The notes: generated by a model not told the origin, from the letters alone. Numbered from the stretch's first letter, positions 39,190-50,260 are shown. The stretch is DNA of 64,000 bases from a bacterium (GCA_016125005.1 WGMQ01000047.1:1-64000), one strand, 5' to 3'. Program-made: numbers and translations.

Positions 39190-40944
39190 TTACGCTTTGC
39201 CGCGGACAACTTCCTCGATGATGCGCCTGACGCGCGGTTCCGATTCGAGACGCTCCAGCGCGGCCTGGAGGTTGAACTTGCCGGTGGCCAGCAGGATGGC
39301 CAGCGCCACGACTCGCTTGCGGGCCATGGCGCGGGAAATGATGACCTGCATCCCCACCGTGTCCATTGCCGCGTCGGTGGCGGGCTTCTCGCGGAAGATC
39401 GCCTCGTGCAGCGCCCGGCGCGCCGTCAGCGTGTCCGCTCCCGAAAGCTGCATGATCAACCCGACCGCACGATCATACAGCTTGGAGTTGGAAATCTTCA
39501 AGTCGATCATCACATTTGTGAAGACCTTGCCAGCCATGACGTGGGCGCCGGTGGTGATCGCGTTGAGGCAGAGCTTGAGAGCCAACTCGGCCTCGTTCGA
39601 GGTGCCGCGCGTGAAGCCCAGGTACGGCACGTCGATGGGGCAGAAGTGGCGGATGGTCTCGGGGATGGTGCCGGGGCGGGGCTTTTCCGTCGAGACGTAG
39701 AGCAAGGCGGTCGTGGCCTTGCCAGCGGCGGCGGCCTCCAGCATCTTGCGAGTGTTCTCGCCGAGGGTCTGGAGCGCGATGCCAATCACCAGGTCGCCCT
39801 TTTGGATGTCCGGCAGGACGGTCTGCTCGAAGGCCTCGTGGTCGATTTCGTAGGCCTTGCCGCGGGCCTTCATCTTGGCTGGGTCGTAGCCGAGGAACTC
39901 CCAACCTTCGCGGATGAAACCACGAACGTCGAAAGGGTCGGCGCCGTAGGTCGGCGGACATTCAGAGGCGTCGATGATACCCAGCAACCCGGCGATGCCG
40001 CGCCCCAGGTAGATGATGCGGCCACCGGAACGAAGGGCCGTCCCGGCGAGCCGAACCAGCTCCGCCAGCCCAGCCACGTTCGAGTAGGCGGCATTGACCG
40101 TCTCCTGGTAGTGGCGGATGCGCTCGATGATGCTGGCGCGCACCGGAAGCAGGTTGTCTTCCGAAAGCTTGGCAGCCCCTTCGAGGGACTGGTACTCGAT
40201 GATCTCAAGGGCGATGGTGAAGACGATCTCGATGACGATCTTGGTCATCGAACCGCCCTTCATGCGGGTCGAACCTGTGACGGGCTCGGGGCCGTAAACC
40301 GGGTTCAGCAGCGTGAAGCGGTCCGATTCGAGCGCCTGGGTGATGACCTGGCGCACCGTCTTGTCCCAGCCCTCGATGGGCTTGTCACGGGCCAATTCCG
40401 GAGGATTAAAGCCGACCACGACCGTATCAAACGCGGGGTTACCGCCAAGGAACTCAAGCTGGGCAGCGACGTAGGGCGCGGACACACCAGCGGTGATGCC
40501 CAGATAGAGGCCCTTCTTGAGGTCAGGCTTCAGCTCTGCCTTCAGGTCGCGGAGCGCGGCGGCTGCACTGTCCTCTGCCGCCTCCTGAGCCTGGATCAGG
40601 GCGGCCTCGCCACCGGCGATCAGGGGGCGGAAGATTTCGGGAAGGCGGCGCTCGCGCAGGATGCGGTTGAACTCAAGGCAATGGAGGTGAGCGAAGCGGC
40701 CGCTAGTCCCGGCGCCAGCGAGGAAGACTCGGTTATCCGGGTCCTTGAGCAGGCGGGCCATGCGCCACGCCACAAGGGCCAGCTTCTCGATGATTTCCTC
40801 GTCCATCAGGGAGGGGTAAACATCGAAGCCGGAGAACATCTGGGCGTCGGATTGACGGAGCATTCTTACCATGCCGACGGGATCGGCAATATCCAGCCCG
40901 AGGGTCAGCGGATTGGGGCTTTCGGTGATGGAACGTGTAAGCAT
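39190..40944 (-). CDS. Two-SIS-domain sugar phosphate-binding protein, GCKR/MurQ-like
   Basis: RVFLAGAGTSGRFAHL (SIS1); GSTRMKGGSMTKI; RIIYLGRGIAGLLGIIDASECPPTYGADPFDVRGFI (SIS2); start MLTRSITESPNP. Confidence 0.82.
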   Translation of the reverse strand: MLTRSITESPNPLTLGLDIADPVGMVRMLRQSDAQMFSGFDVYPSLMDEEIIEKLALVAWRMARLLKDPDNRVFLAGAGTSGRFAHLHCLEFNRILRERRLPEIFRPLIAGGEAALIQAQEAAEDSAAAALRDLKAELKPDLKKGLYLGITAGVSAPYVAAQLEFLGGNPAFDTVVVGFNPPELARDKPIEGWDKTVRQVITQALESDRFTLLNPVYGPEPVTGSTRMKGGSMTKIVIEIVFTIALEIIEYQSLEGAAKLSEDNLLPVRASIIERIRHYQETVNAAYSNVAGLAELVRLAGTALRSGGRIIYLGRGIAGLLGIIDASECPPTYGADPFDVRGFIREGWEFLGYDPAKMKARGKAYEIDHEAFEQTVLPDIQKGDLVIGIALQTLGENTRKMLEAAAAGKATTALLYVSTEKPRPGTIPETIRHFCPIDVPYLGFTRGTSNEAELALKLCLNAITTGAHVMAGKVFTNVMIDLKISNSKLYDRAVGLIMQLSGADTLTARRALHEAIFREKPATDAAMDTVGMQVIISRAMARKRVVALAILLATGKFNLQAALERLESEPRVRRIIEEVVRGKA

Positions 40945-41046
40945 TGGGTTATTCCAACGGTTAGGGCCCAAGACGGGCCGGATGGCAATGCAGGGGGGCG
41001 GTGCCTGATTTAGCCCGCGGGGTCGGGCTGACGAGGCTTGGCAGGG

Positions 41047-41094
41047 CAAAAGAACAGCGCCTTTTTCGCGACCACAAGGGGCGAAAAAGGCGCT
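41047..41094 (-). terminator. Terminator of the alpha (rpoA) operon
   Basis: agcgcctttttcgc...gcgaaaaaggcgct followed on the minus strand by gttcttttgcc. Confidence 0.8.
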
Positions 41095-41141
41095 GGGTGC
41101 AAGCGGGGAATCACTGCCGGAGGGCAGGGTCTCCGTGAAGC

Positions 41142-41576
41142 TTAGGCGTTGGCCGTGGCTTCTGCCTCGCTGGAGGCGGCGGGAGCGGCTGCAACGGGAC
41201 GATCGATCATCTCGATGTAGGCCATCTCGACGCCGTCGCCCATGCGGCGGCGGGTGTGGAGGATGCGGGTGTAGCCGCCGGGGCGGTTGGCGTAGCGCTT
41301 GGCCAGGTCTTCAAAGATGCGGTGGACCGCTTCCTTGTCCTGGAGGATGGCGAACGCCTGGCGGCGGTGGTGAAGGGTACCCTTCTTGCCGAGAGTGATG
41401 AGCTTCTCGACATACGGGCGCAGGGTCTTGGCCTTGGTGGCAACCGTCTCGATGCGCTCGAGGTAGGCGCCGCTGGCGTCCTGCTGAAGGATGAGGCCGC
41501 GGGTCAGGTTCCGGAGGGTGGCCGTCCGGTGACCGATTTCGCGGTTCATTTTGGAATGGTGCTTACGATGTCTCAC
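41142..41576 (-). CDS. rplQ: 50S ribosomal protein L17
   Basis: [48 protein letters not shown]. Confidence 0.97.
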   Translation of the reverse strand: MRHRKHHSKMNREIGHRTATLRNLTRGLILQQDASGAYLERIETVATKAKTLRPYVEKLITLGKKGTLHHRRQAFAILQDKEAVHRIFEDLAKRYANRPGGYTRILHTRRRMGDGVEMAYIEMIDRPVAAAPAASSEAEATANA

Positions 41577-41613
41577 GGGTCGTCAGCTCGGGAATGGAAT
41601 GGGCAGGAGACGA

Positions 41614-42636
41614 TTACTTGTCGTCGCCGGCAGGGATGGGGAGTCCGGACTCGTCGAGGCGCATGTTGAAGGAGAGGTTCATCTCCTTCAGGATGGCCTT
41701 GATTTCGGAGAGCGACTTGCGGCCGAAGTTGCGATACTTCAGCATTTCGCTTTCCGACTTCTGGACGAGGTCGCGGATGGTCTTGATGCTGGCAGCTTCC
41801 AGGCAGTTGTAGGAGCGGACGGACAGTTCCAGCTCTTCGATCGAACGATCGAGGAGGCGCTGGATGTCGCTGTCGCCGACGATGGCAGAGCCTTCGCCTT
41901 CGGTGCCGCTAACCGCCGAGGCCTGCTGGTCCTCAGCACGGATGAACAGGTCGAGGTGGTCGCGCAGGATCTTGGCCGCGTAGGAGACTGCTTCCTCCGG
42001 GCGGACAGAACCGTTGGTGATCACTTCGAGGGTCAGACGGTCATAGTCCGTCCGCTGTCCAACGCGCGCGTCAGAGACCTTGTAGGAAACCTGGCGAACG
42101 GGGGAGAACACCGCATCGATCGGGATGATGCCGATGTCGTCCTCGTCCTCCATGGTGCCATAGACAGCGGGCTGATAGCCGCGGCCCTGGGCCACCAGGA
42201 CTTCCATCTCCAGCTTGCCACTGGCACTGATGGTGGCGATGGGCTGGTCGGGGTTAAGGATGGTGACGTGGTCGGGGAGTTCAAAGTCGCCGGCGCGAAG
42301 AACGCCAGGACCTTCCTTCGACACGTAGATCGTCGCCTTACCGTGAACGCCCTCCATCTTGAAGACAACCTGCTTCAGATTGAGGATAACGTCGTTCACG
42401 TCTTCCACGGCGCCCGGCAGTCCACTGAACTCGTGGCGAATCCCCTCGAAACGCACGCTGGTCGCCGCAGCCCCCTGGATGGAGGACAGCAGGACGCGAC
42501 GCAGCGAATTGCCGATCGTATTACCGAAACCCCGCTCGAACGGCTCTGCGGTGAAACGGCCATACGTGTCGGACAGCGTCAGGGAATCGGCCTGAAGGCG
42601 AGTCGGACGAATAAGCGGTTTGAGTTCCAGGTCCAT
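41614..42636 (-). CDS. rpoA: DNA-directed RNA polymerase subunit alpha
   Basis: [34 protein letters not shown]-terminal domain [26 protein letters not shown]...[14 protein letters not shown]. Confidence 0.98.
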   Translation of the reverse strand: MDLELKPLIRPTRLQADSLTLSDTYGRFTAEPFERGFGNTIGNSLRRVLLSSIQGAAATSVRFEGIRHEFSGLPGAVEDVNDVILNLKQVVFKMEGVHGKATIYVSKEGPGVLRAGDFELPDHVTILNPDQPIATISASGKLEMEVLVAQGRGYQPAVYGTMEDEDDIGIIPIDAVFSPVRQVSYKVSDARVGQRTDYDRLTLEVITNGSVRPEEAVSYAAKILRDHLDLFIRAEDQQASAVSGTEGEGSAIVGDSDIQRLLDRSIEELELSVRSYNCLEAASIKTIRDLVQKSESEMLKYRNFGRKSLSEIKAILKEMNLSFNMRLDESGLPIPAGDDK

Positions 42637-42702
42637 CTTGCAGGAAGACTCCTTGGTCCAGTCTGGATAGGTCGTGGGTGGAAGGTTCCCGATACAGGCG
42701 AC

Positions 42703-43335
42703 TTATCGCGAGTAAAGTTCGATGATGTACTGCTCTTTGACAGGAATATCGTCGAGGTCTTCGCGGGACGGGAGCTGGAGGAAACGAGCCGTGAGGGTTT
42801 CCTGGTTGAACTCGATGAACGGCTTGCGGCCGCCGCGACGCTCCAGGAGCGCGAGCGATTCGGCAACGAGCTTGAGGTTCTTCGCCTTCTCGTTCAGCGT
42901 GATCGAGTCGCCGGGCTTCACGCGGTAGGAAGGAATGTTGACCTTCTTGCCGTTGACCAGAACGTGGCCGTGGCCGACGAGCTGGCGAGCTTGGGCGCGC
43001 GTCGACGCAAAGCCGGCGCGGAACACGATGTTGTCAAGACGGGACTCCAGAAGCTGGAGCAGGACGGTACCGGTCACGCCCTTGTAGCGCGTGGCGGTGG
43101 CGTAGTAGCGACGGAACTGACGCTCAAGAACGCCGTAGATGATCTTGGCAGTCTGCTTCTCACGAAGCTGGATGCCGTAGGTGCTGAGCTTCACACGAGC
43201 CTGGCCATGCTGGCCGGGAGGGAAGTTACGCTTCTCAAGGGCGGACTTGCCGTTGACGGAGCGCTCCCCCTTGAGCTGAAGGTTCTTGCCCAGACGACGT
43301 TCCAGGCGGCAAACGGGGCCTCTATAACGAGCCAC
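42703..43335 (-). CDS. rpsD: 30S ribosomal protein S4
   Basis: [66 protein letters not shown]. Confidence 0.98.
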   Translation of the reverse strand: MARYRGPVCRLERRLGKNLQLKGERSVNGKSALEKRNFPPGQHGQARVKLSTYGIQLREKQTAKIIYGVLERQFRRYYATATRYKGVTGTVLLQLLESRLDNIVFRAGFASTRAQARQLVGHGHVLVNGKKVNIPSYRVKPGDSITLNEKAKNLKLVAESLALLERRGGRKPFIEFNQETLTARFLQLPSREDLDDIPVKEQYIIELYSR

Positions 43336-43358
43336 TGTGGTGATCCTCCTCGATCAGG

Positions 43359-43766
43359 TCAGACGCGGCGCCGCTTCGGAGGGCGGCAACCGTTGTGGGG
43401 GAGTGGGGTGACGTCCTTGATCAGGTTCACCTTGAGACCGGCGCCCTGCAGCGAGCGAACAGCGCTCTCGCGACCGGGGCCGGGCCCCTTGACGTAGACG
43501 TCGACAGTCGTCACGCCGTGATCCATCGCGCCCTTGGCAGCCTTGTCGGCAGCCTGGCCAGCGGCGAACGGCGTGGACTTGCGGGAACCGGTGAAACCGG
43601 CGTTACCCGCGGAGGACCAGCTCAACGTGTTGCCGGACTTGTCGGCAAACGTGACGATTGTGTTGTTGAAGGTCGCGTGGATATGCACGACGGCATAAGC
43701 GACGTTCTTGCGGACTTTCTTCTTAACCGGCGCTTTGGAAGCGGCGGCTGCGGCTTTCTTGGCCAT
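43359..43766 (-). CDS. rpsK: 30S ribosomal protein S11
   Basis: [43 protein letters not shown]...[18 protein letters not shown]. Confidence 0.98.
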   Translation of the reverse strand: MAKKAAAAASKAPVKKKVRKNVAYAVVHIHATFNNTIVTFADKSGNTLSWSSAGNAGFTGSRKSTPFAAGQAADKAAKGAMDHGVTTVDVYVKGPGPGRESAVRSLQGAGLKVNLIKDVTPLPHNGCRPPKRRRV

Positions 43767-43803
43767 GGTTCAGTGGGTCTCCTTGGTCATCGGGTCCGGG
43801 CGA

Positions 43804-44175
43804 TTACTTCGACTTCTTCGCGCCGACGGTCTTGCGAGCACCCTTGCGAGTGCGCGCATTGGTGCGCGTGCGCTGACCGTGCATCGGCAGGCCGCGACGA
43901 TGACGGACGCCGCGATAGCAGCCGATGTCCATCAGGCGCTTGATGTTCTGGCCGATTTCGCGGCGCAGGTCGCCTTCCACCTTGTACTTGGTGGCGATGA
44001 TCCCGGAAATCTTGACGATGTCGTCTTCCGTCAGGTTCTTGGTCCGGACGTCAAACGAGACACCAGCCTCCTTCAGGATCGCCCGGGAGGCGGTGACGCC
44101 GATGCCGTAGATGTACGGCAGGGCAAACTCAATGCGCTTTTCGCGCGGTAGGTCGATACCAGCAATACGTGCCAT
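43804..44175 (-). CDS. rpsM: 30S ribosomal protein S13
   Basis: [54 protein letters not shown]. Confidence 0.98.
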   Translation of the reverse strand: MARIAGIDLPREKRIEFALPYIYGIGVTASRAILKEAGVSFDVRTKNLTEDDIVKISGIIATKYKVEGDLRREIGQNIKRLMDIGCYRGVRHRRGLPMHGQRTRTNARTRKGARKTVGAKKSK

Positions 44176-44187
44176 CGGGTGATCTCC

Positions 44188-44301
44188 TTATCCTTGGCGC
44201 TGCTTGTGGCGGGTGTTCTCACAAATCACGCGAAGCACGCCTTTACGGCGGATGACTCGGCATTTGGGGCAAATCTTCTTCACAGAAGCGCGAACTTTCA
44301 T
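44188..44301 (-). CDS. rpmJ: 50S ribosomal protein L36
   Basis: Own translation: [37 protein letters not shown], a 37-aa C-C-C-H zinc-ribbon L36; below the supplied ORF track's length cut-off. Confidence 0.95.
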   Translation of the reverse strand: MKVRASVKKICPKCRVIRRKGVLRVICENTRHKQRQG

Positions 44302-44391
44302 GGCGCTTTAACCTTCCTTGAGGAACGCATCGGCGAAAATGCGTTTGTCGGGGAAATGGGTGGGCTTATCCGCCGCGGAGGAGCCCTACGA

Positions 44392-44613
44392 TCAAGTCTT
44401 GTTGCGGTAAGTGATGCGGCCCTTGGTCAGATCATAGGGAGAAATCTCGACCGTGACCTTGTCTCCGGGAAGAATACGAATGTTGTGCATGCGCATCTTG
44501 CCCGAAATATGGGTCATGATCTCCATGCCGTTCTGGAGGTTCACCCGGAATGTCGCATTCGGGAGCTTCTCCACCACGACGCCTTCTACCTCGATACCTT
44601 TTTCCTTGGACAT
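44392..44613 (-). CDS. infA: Translation initiation factor IF-1
   Basis: [72 protein letters not shown]. Confidence 0.97.
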   Translation of the reverse strand: MSKEKGIEVEGVVVEKLPNATFRVNLQNGMEIMTHISGKMRMHNIRILPGDKVTVEISPYDLTKGRITYRNKT

Positions 44614-44788
44614 AATCCTTCTATCGCAACGAGATGGGCTTACCCGCGCCGCATGAGGGGTGCGGCTCGGGTCGAGCCAGAGACGGTCACCGGCACGCCT
44701 CCCGCCTGTCAAGGCGTTTCAGCGTCCGGTTCCGAATTCTTACGTCAAACAGGCAGGATCACAACCTTCCCGCCTTTGGTGCCGTCTG

Positions 44789-45673
44789 TCAAGTGCCGCT
44801 TTGGACCGCAGGTGCGCTTGCAGCCTCGATGATCGACGAAATCTCCGCGTCCACCAACTCCATCAGGCGGCGGGTCAGGGCACCCGGAGTCCCCGAACCA
44901 ATTGCCATGTCGTCGGCCTTGACGACCGGCAGCACGTTGATTGTGGTCGAGGTCAGGAACGCCTCGTCCGCCTGCATCATGAAGTCCACCGAGTAGGTTT
45001 CCTCGCGGACGTCGATGCCCGCGGCGCGGGCCAGTTCGAGGACCATCGCGCGCTTGCAGCCGCCGAGGATGCGCCCGTTGGCCGGGTGCGTGTAAACGAC
45101 ACCGTTCTTCACCACCCAGAAGTTCGCCACGGCGCCTTCCGTCACGATGTTCTCTTCGTTGAAGAGGATCGCCTCGAAGCCACCGCGCTCGGTGGCGTAC
45201 TGCTTGGCGATGCAGTTGGGGAGGAGTGAGGTCGACTTGATCCAGCGGCGTGCCCAGCGCTCGTCGAGGTGTGTGTAGACCTTCACACCCTTCTCGTGCA
45301 GCTCGGGCGGATACTTGGCCAGGTTGCGGGCGAACCAGAATTCGTTGGGCTTGGGCGTGGCCGGGAACTGATGGGCGCGGCGTGACTCGCCGCGGGAAAG
45401 CTGGCCGTAGAGCGAGATGCGGTCGCTACCGGAGCGCGCGATAAGTTCCATGAGGACTTCGCGGCGCTGGTCGCGGGTGTAGGGGAGGGGGAGACGAAGG
45501 CCGGCGGCGCTCCGCTCCCAGCGTTCCAGGTGCTCTTCCAGAAGAATCGGCACACCCTGATAGGCGGCGATCACCTCATAGATACCCTCGCCGAAAAGGA
45601 GGGCGCGATCTTCCAATCCAACGTGGCCCTCGGAGAGGGGTTTGAACTCACCGTTGATCCAGACTGTTTCCAT
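44789..45673 (-). CDS. Class IV aminotransferase (D-amino-acid/branched-chain aminotransferase)
   Basis: METVWINGEFKPLSEGHVGLEDRALLFGEGIYEVI; ERGGFEAILFNEENIVTEGAVANFWVVKNGVVYTHPANGRILGGCKRA. Confidence 0.88.
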   Translation of the reverse strand: METVWINGEFKPLSEGHVGLEDRALLFGEGIYEVIAAYQGVPILLEEHLERWERSAAGLRLPLPYTRDQRREVLMELIARSGSDRISLYGQLSRGESRRAHQFPATPKPNEFWFARNLAKYPPELHEKGVKVYTHLDERWARRWIKSTSLLPNCIAKQYATERGGFEAILFNEENIVTEGAVANFWVVKNGVVYTHPANGRILGGCKRAMVLELARAAGIDVREETYSVDFMMQADEAFLTSTTINVLPVVKADDMAIGSGTPGALTRRLMELVDAEISSIIEAASAPAVQSGT

Positions 45674-45790
45674 GACGCACCGCCTTTCGCTGCGAACCTT
45701 CAAAAATTCTGCGAACCTCTCCCGCACAACTGCAACGGAAGATTCTGGTTTATTTTGCTGTGGAGAATTTTGGAGCGGCAGGGGGCTCCG

Positions 45791-47155
45791 TTACTCAATG
45801 AACCACCCTTCGGTTCTGTAGTCGGGTGCCAGTGCGGGGAAGTTCAGGAATGGGATCACCGCACGGGCGAGGCCGCCGCCGACCTCGAGATAGTCGTCGG
45901 AGGTCACGTACTCGAGATCGTACCAGCGGCGCGAGAAATGGCCCTCGTGCGTGATCGCCATGACGGCGCCGTTCCAGTTATCGTAGAAGTAGGATTCGAC
46001 GAAGATGCAGTCGGCCAGGTTGCTCGTCTGGGGATTGCGGTTGTCGAAGGTGGCGCTGTTGGCTCGCAGGTCCTCGATGTAATCCTTCTGGTACTGGGTG
46101 TAGGCGGCGGTGACGCCGTTTGAGCCGGGCTGGTGGTTGAAGAAGAAGGAGTCGCGCCACGTGGAGCCCTGGGTGGAGTGGAGGTTAAGGGCGATCTTGA
46201 GCGGCTGTGGCTCGGCCATCCAGCGGTCGACCTGGGCCTTGATCGCGGCGGCCTCCGGCTCGGTCGGCTGGACGCCCGAGGTTCCTGGCGGACAATACAT
46301 GCGCTCCAGGTCGTTACCCGTCGTGGTCCAGCGGGTCATCCCCATGTAGATGCCGTCCGCATTGACCTGTGGCACGATATGGAAAATGCCGTACTGGCGG
46401 AGGCGCAGACCCGTGGGGGAGTTCTCGGTGATTTGCTGAAGGGCCCCCAGCATGCTGTGGGTCGACGTGACCTCACCGGCATGGGCGCGGGTGTGGATCC
46501 AGACGCGCTGCTTGTTCTCGATGGGGAAGCGCTTGTCCTCGATGGTGATCATGTGGAGGTCGCGACCCTGGGTGCTCTGGCCGATGACCTCGATCGTCGC
46601 ATCGCTGCGCCTGTCGATGATGGCATGGACCGCATCGAGGGTTTCCTGATAGCCGTATGGATGGAAGAAGGCCACCTCTGCCACGGTGGAGTCGGCGGGA
46701 ATGGCGAGGATGATCTGCGACGTGGTCGGAGCTTGGGTGCTGCTCATCTGAGTCCAGGGGCCGCTATCGAAGCGATACCACGGGCGGGGGCTCTGGGTGT
46801 GATCGATGTTGATCGTGACGGTCCTTCCCGCGCCGCCGGTCATGCGGAAGCGAAACCAGTAGCGGGCGCTGCTGATCGTGCCGGGCTCGTTATAGGTGAC
46901 CGCCGAAAAGGTATTGGCGTTCGCTCCGGCCGAGACGCTGACGAGACTTCCGTTGTCGTAATCGGAATCGAAGGTGATCCCGGAAACGGTGGTGGTAATC
47001 TTCTGAGGAGCCGCCGCGATCTGCTTGCGGATCTCCTCCGGCGAGAGCTTGGTGGTGGTGGATGGCTCTTCGAAGTAGAAATCGTCGGCCTTGGCGACCG
47101 AGCCTCCAAGCAACAGACCCACCAGTCCATAGTTGACCAAATCAATCAAGCGCAC
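45791..47155 (-). CDS. Secreted M14-family zinc carboxypeptidase
   Basis: GQSTQGRDLHMITI; RVWIHTRAHAGEVTSTHSMLG (HxxE); IALNLHSTQG; VMAITHEGHF; GTG start. Confidence 0.85.
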   Translation of the reverse strand: MRLIDLVNYGLVGLLLGGSVAKADDFYFEEPSTTTKLSPEEIRKQIAAAPQKITTTVSGITFDSDYDNGSLVSVSAGANANTFSAVTYNEPGTISSARYWFRFRMTGGAGRTVTINIDHTQSPRPWYRFDSGPWTQMSSTQAPTTSQIILAIPADSTVAEVAFFHPYGYQETLDAVHAIIDRRSDATIEVIGQSTQGRDLHMITIEDKRFPIENKQRVWIHTRAHAGEVTSTHSMLGALQQITENSPTGLRLRQYGIFHIVPQVNADGIYMGMTRWTTTGNDLERMYCPPGTSGVQPTEPEAAAIKAQVDRWMAEPQPLKIALNLHSTQGSTWRDSFFFNHQPGSNGVTAAYTQYQKDYIEDLRANSATFDNRNPQTSNLADCIFVESYFYDNWNGAVMAITHEGHFSRRWYDLEYVTSDDYLEVGGGLARAVIPFLNFPALAPDYRTEGWFIE

Positions 47156-47280
47156 GGTAGCATCCCCCTTTTCTGAAGCGAAATGCCTACGCGCGGAGGG
47201 TGATGGTGTCCAGTCTGGTTTTATGCATTGCCGGTGCCACGAAGGATGGCAGTGGGGAGCTGTGGGCAACACAGCAAGAC

Positions 47281-47312
47281 GCCCCCGCGTTCACCAAGGA
47301 ACGTGGGGGCGG
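47281..47312 (-). terminator. Hairpin downstream of serC
   Basis: gcccccgcgttc...gaacgtgggggc. Confidence 0.6.
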
Positions 47313-47339
47313 GACTTTGCATCATGGGGCGAGGGACGA

Positions 47340-48428
47340 TCAGCCGTTCTTCGCCTCGAACTCCTTCATGAAGGAAACCAGACCCGTGACGCCTTCCTTC
47401 GGCATGGCGTTGTAGATGCTGGCGCGGAGGCCGCCGACGCTGCGGTGGCCCTTCAGGCCGTCGAAGCCCGCGGCGGTGGCTTCCTTGATGAGCTTTTCCT
47501 CGAGTTCCTCGCTCGGCAGACGGAAGACGACGTTCATCAGCGAGCGGTCTTCCTTGGCCACAGGGGTCTTCCAGAAGTCGCTGCTGTCGAGGCAGTCGTA
47601 GAGCACCTTGGCCTTGGCTTCGTTGTGTGCCGCCATGCCAGCGAGGCCGCCGTTACGCTTGATCCAAGCGAAGACGCGGCTGACGACGTAGATGCTGAAG
47701 GTCGGGCAGGTGTTGTAGCACGACTCGTTCTTGATCTGCTCACCGTACTGGAAGAGCTGGGGAATGTCCTTGGCACCCTGCTCGGCCAGGTCCTTGCGGA
47801 TGACGACGAGGGTCACGCCCGCGGGACCGAGGTTCTTCTGCGCGCCAGCGTAGATGATGCCGTACTTCGAGACGTCGATGGGCTTGGAGCAGATGTCCGA
47901 GCTGGCGTCGACCACGAGCGGGGAGAGCGCGCCGGTGGGCTCGCCACGGAACTGGGTTCCGAAGATCGTGTTGTTCGACGTGAAGTGCGTGAACTTGGAC
48001 CCGGCGGTGAACTTGTGGGTCTTCGGGATGAAGGTGTGGTTCTCGGCCTTGCTGGTTGAGGCGATGTTGACGGTGCCGTAACGCTTGGCTTCCTTGATGG
48101 CCTTCTCGCTCCACACGCCGGTTTCCAGGTAGTCGGCGGTGCCGCCCTGGAGGAGGTTCATGGGAACCTGGATGAACTGCTGGCTGGCGCCGCCCTGGAG
48201 GAACAGCACGGCGTAGTCGCTGGAGATGCCCATGACTTCGCGTGCGAGGGCTTCTGCCTCGGCCAGCACCGCCACGAACGGCTTGCCGCGGTGGGAGTGC
48301 TCCATCACGCCGATGCCAGTCTTGCCGAGCGAGAAGAGCGCCTCGGAGGTCTCCTGGAGAACCTCGAGGGGAAGTACCGCCGGGCCGGCGCTGAAGTTGA
48401 ACTTACGCGGAACCTGAAGGGTCGTCAT
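47340..48428 (-). CDS. serC: Phosphoserine aminotransferase
   Basis: FNFSAGPAVLPLEVLQE; GTVNIASTSKA; DASSDICSKPIDVSKYGIIYAGAQKNLGPAGVTLVVI. Confidence 0.95.
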   Translation of the reverse strand: MTTLQVPRKFNFSAGPAVLPLEVLQETSEALFSLGKTGIGVMEHSHRGKPFVAVLAEAEALAREVMGISSDYAVLFLQGGASQQFIQVPMNLLQGGTADYLETGVWSEKAIKEAKRYGTVNIASTSKAENHTFIPKTHKFTAGSKFTHFTSNNTIFGTQFRGEPTGALSPLVVDASSDICSKPIDVSKYGIIYAGAQKNLGPAGVTLVVIRKDLAEQGAKDIPQLFQYGEQIKNESCYNTCPTFSIYVVSRVFAWIKRNGGLAGMAAHNEAKAKVLYDCLDSSDFWKTPVAKEDRSLMNVVFRLPSEELEEKLIKEATAAGFDGLKGHRSVGGLRASIYNAMPKEGVTGLVSFMKEFEAKNG

Positions 48429-48758
48429 GGAACCACCTTACACCAAGTGGGAAATGGGGACGGGCAGGTCTGAGGACCCGGGCCGCCCGAAAGTGCTGGA
48501 GAGAGAACACCTCCCATCCGGGAGGCGTCAACGGCTGTTGGATGTGGCGTGACTTGGATCAGTGCTGTCCCCTAGTCACAATCGTCGCGTGATCGGTAGG
48601 GTCCATGACCAACGGCCTGCACATTCCCGTTGCCATCCGCACGCTTCTTGCTTCCCACTCAGAGCGTCTGACGCAGGGCCGCTCCTCCCGGGGCGGCCCT
48701 CGCCGTTTCAAGACCACTGGCGCAGCCAGCACCTTGGCAAGAAAGTCGATGAACATCA

Positions 48759-50240
48759 ATGGCACCGAAAAAGCCTAACCAGATCCAGCCGATGAACCTC
48801 AAGCCGCTGATCAAGCAGCTGGAGAAGGAGAAGGAACTCGAACCCGAGGTGATCAAGAGCGCCGTCGAGTCGGCGATCCTGAGCGCCGCGCAGAAGCGCG
48901 CCAAGTCCTTCACCGATGCGCGACCCAACCTGGACCTGCAGACCGGCGAGCTTCGCATGTATGTGAAGAAGAAGGTCGTGGTGCACGTTGCCGACGAGAA
49001 GCACGAGATCGACATTCTCTCCGCCAAGGCCCAGAACTCGTCCTACATGCTCGGCATGGAAGTCGACGTCGAGATCGACCCCGAGGAGTTCGGCCGCATC
49101 GCCGCCCAGTCGGTCCGTCAGGGCATCCTCCAGCGTCTCCGCGACGCGGAGCGCGACCGCATTTACAATCACTTCAAGGACAAGGTTGGCGAGGTGGTCA
49201 CGGCCATCATGCAGCGCTACGAGCGTCACGACGCCATCGTTTCTCTCGGCAAGATCGAGTGCCTGATCCCGAAGCAGGAAGTGCCGATGGGCGTCCGCTA
49301 TCGTTACGGTGATCGCGTGCGCTGCCTGATCGTGGACGTGCGCCGCGCCCCCAAGGGTCCGCAGGTGATCCTCTCCCGCACCCGCTCCGAACTGGTGAAG
49401 CAGCTCTTCAAGGTCGAAGTGCCGGAAATCAACGACGGCGTGGTGCGCATTGTGGAAATCGCCCGCGAGCCGGGTGTCCGCACCAAGATCGCCGTCCAGT
49501 CGATGGACGCGAACGTGGATCCGGTCGGCGCCTGCGTCGGCATGAAGGGTTCGCGCGTGCAGATGATCGTGCGTGAGCTGGACAACGAGAAGGTCGACAT
49601 CGTGCCGTGGTCGCCGATCCCGGAGAACTTCATCACGTCGGCCCTCAATCCGGCCCAGATCGTTAACATCCGCCTCTCGCCCGTCGAGAAGCGCGCCGAG
49701 GTTGTGGTCGAGCGCGAGTCCCTCAGCAAGGCCATCGGCAAGCGCGGGCAAAACGCCAAGCTGGCCGCCAAGCTGACCGGCTGGAAGATCGACATCAGCG
49801 AGCAGGAAGAGGCCGAGACGCTGGCGCGGCTCGACGCCATCAACCAGCGCTACCTCGAGGACTTCCTCTCGCAGATCCAGGGCGTGCCGGAAATCGTCCG
49901 CGCGGCGCTGGCTCGCAGCAAGGACTACAACTCGGTCGAGAAGCTGGCCCAGATGGAACCGCGCGACCTGCTGAACTTCACCAACGACAGCATCGAGCAG
50001 GCCGAGAAGATCATCGAAGGCGCGCAGGAGTACCTGGAAGGCGTGCGCGAGATGAGCGGCTCCTCCTCCGATGTGGAGCTCCCCGCCGACCAGGCAGAGT
50101 TCCTCCGCGGCGCCGAGGACCTGGCCAATCGTCTCAGCCGCTCGTTCTCCGCCGCGCCGGAAGACCTGCCGACGCCCGAGGATGCTCCTCTTCCCACCGA
50201 CGAGGAATTGGCCGCACTCGAGCGCAACGACAAGGCTTGA
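48759..50240 (+). CDS. nusA: Transcription termination/antitermination factor NusA
   Basis: GPQVILSRTRSELVKQLFKVEVPEINDGVVRIVEIAREPGVRTKIAVQS...DPVGACVGMKGSRVQMIVRELDNEKVDIVPWS; KH domains. Confidence 0.96.
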   Translation: MAPKKPNQIQPMNLKPLIKQLEKEKELEPEVIKSAVESAILSAAQKRAKSFTDARPNLDLQTGELRMYVKKKVVVHVADEKHEIDILSAKAQNSSYMLGMEVDVEIDPEEFGRIAAQSVRQGILQRLRDAERDRIYNHFKDKVGEVVTAIMQRYERHDAIVSLGKIECLIPKQEVPMGVRYRYGDRVRCLIVDVRRAPKGPQVILSRTRSELVKQLFKVEVPEINDGVVRIVEIAREPGVRTKIAVQSMDANVDPVGACVGMKGSRVQMIVRELDNEKVDIVPWSPIPENFITSALNPAQIVNIRLSPVEKRAEVVVERESLSKAIGKRGQNAKLAAKLTGWKIDISEQEEAETLARLDAINQRYLEDFLSQIQGVPEIVRAALARSKDYNSVEKLAQMEPRDLLNFTNDSIEQAEKIIEGAQEYLEGVREMSGSSSDVELPADQAEFLRGAEDLANRLSRSFSAAPEDLPTPEDAPLPTDEELAALERNDKA

Positions 50241-50260
50241 TACCACGCGAACAGTCGTTC

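Noticed and set aside
39154-41013. 619-aa antisense ORF opposite the GCKR-like gene, and 41551..43497 opposite rpoA/rpsD
   Set aside because: Antisense artefacts over conserved genes.
48756-50246. 496-aa antisense ORF opposite nusA
   Set aside because: Same GC-skew artefact; nusA is clear on the sense strand.
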